The position numbers and the translations under genes were made by a program. Positions 5,406 through 5,885 of a DNA stretch of 5,885 nt are shown here, one piece after another. Origin of the DNA: Phycisphaerae bacterium (GTDB taxonomy: Bacteria; Planctomycetota; Phycisphaerae; JAAYCJ01); assembly GCA_012514125.1 (NCBI GenBank), contig JAAZAW010000132.1, forward strand, positions 1-5,885. The letters run 5' to 3'. Below the pieces are notes generated by a model. That model searched no databases and was not told the origin of the DNA. It worked only from the letters and a program-made list of their open reading frames with translations. The stretch's first letter is position 1; every line of letters starts with the position of its first letter.

Positions 5406-5885
5406 GTGAGCAATTTAATTTTAGCCGACGGTAAGGAAATCCAGATTTCCAGCGGACAAAAAATATACGACGCAATCAAGGAACCGATGGGCGAAACGGT
5501 GAAAAATACGGTGGCGGTTCGAATGGGCGACAAACTCGTCGATCTGGGCGCCAACGTCCAACCCGATACCACGCTCGTGCCCGTCTTCAACGACGATCAG
5601 GACGTCGCAGCCCTGGAAATTCTGCGCCACAGTTGCTCCCACCTGCTGGCCCAGGCCGTCCGACAAATCTATGGTGAAAAAGTCCAATACACCATCGGCC
5701 CGGCGTTAGTGAACGACTTTAAGTATGGCTTTTACTACGATTTCGATCTGCCCGAGCCGATCCGACTCGAAGATCTGCCCAAGATCGAAAAACTCATGAG
5801 CAAACTGGCCAAAGAACGACAATTCTTCCAGCGGTCGGAGGTTTCCTACGATCAGGCCCGTGAAACGTTCCGTCAACTGGGCCAA
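5406..5885 (+). CDS. thrS: Threonyl-tRNA synthetase, N-terminal part (runs off the right edge)
   Basis: The frame is open from the GTG at 5406 to the edge (160 codons). Residues 1-62 form the TGS domain (LILADGKEIQISSGQKIYDAI, ending TTLVPVF). The editing domain follows, with its HxxxH motif as His75 and His79 in RHSCSHLLAQAV, then YTIGPAL and YGFYYDFDLPEP at 107-118, a ThrRS hallmark. This domain hydrolyses tRNA-Thr wrongly charged with serine; the class II catalytic core and anticodon-binding domain that make Thr-tRNA lie beyond the window. A few extra residues (LVNDFK) separate IGP from GFYYDFD compared with the E. coli form as I recall it. The GTG start is firm: an in-frame stop lies at 5391-5393 and GAAGG sits 9 nt upstream. 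The leader can form two alternative short hairpins, one covering the ribosome site, so autoregulation as known for E. coli thrS is conceivable but not shown. Confidence 0.95.
   Translation, partial: MSNLILADGKEIQISSGQKIYDAIKEPMGETVKNTVAVRMGDKLVDLGANVQPDTTLVPVFNDDQDVAALEILRHSCSHLLAQAVRQIYGEKVQYTIGPALVNDFKYGFYYDFDLPEPIRLEDLPKIEKLMSKLAKERQFFQRSEVSYDQARETFRQLGQ

Noticed and set aside
5360..5687. Two minus-strand frames (76 and 88 codons) opposite the thrS start
   Set aside because: Antisense to the TGS and editing domains of ThrRS, with no domain or ribosome site.

Overview
The window looks like a housekeeping stretch of a bacterial chromosome, most likely from the Planctomycetota (possibly Phycisphaerae). 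The main clue is a 164-aa protein starting with the HYExAFE motif, a family I know from planctomycete genomes. The form of the histidyl-tRNA synthetase fits as well. This placement is inferred from protein character, not from a search. Base composition looks moderate and even, and I see no IS element, CRISPR array, tRNA, rRNA or phage gene.

Layout: almost everything is on the minus strand, so transcription runs right to left. At the left edge is a sugar catabolism pair: an FGGY-family carbohydrate kinase (1701 to 313) overlapping by 17 nt the start of an L-fucose/L-arabinose isomerase-type protein that runs off the edge (329 to 1). The pair has its own promoter region (1711-1764) with three head-to-tail 10-bp repeats and a short inverted repeat, a probable operator. 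Before it in transcription order lies hisS (3649 or 3637 to 2309), followed after 22 nt by the HYExAFE nuclease-like gene (2286 to 1792). Before hisS lies a coupled pair: a YkgJ-type cysteine-cluster protein (4836 to 4411) whose stop overlaps the start of a secreted lipoprotein (4414 to 3683). A hairpin with a T-run (3679-3651) separates the lipoprotein from hisS. Further right is a small four-helix DMT/SMR-type membrane protein (5285 to 4899, start corrected to an ATG behind a strong GGAGG). Across a 120-nt divergent intergenic region, thrS begins on the plus strand (GTG at 5406) behind a good sigma70-like promoter and runs off the right edge.

How the genes work together: the isomerase and kinase should act in sequence on one sugar (aldose to ketose to ketose phosphate), with the substrate unresolved. 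HisRS and ThrRS serve translation. The YkgJ protein and the lipoprotein are translationally coupled, but no joint role is known to me. No gap exceeds 120 nt. I found no convincing new multi-gene system. The points most worth a second look are the sugar-operon operator, the hairpin in the hisS leader, the possible thrS leader switch, the motif 3 of HisRS and the SMR-like protein lacking its key glutamate.
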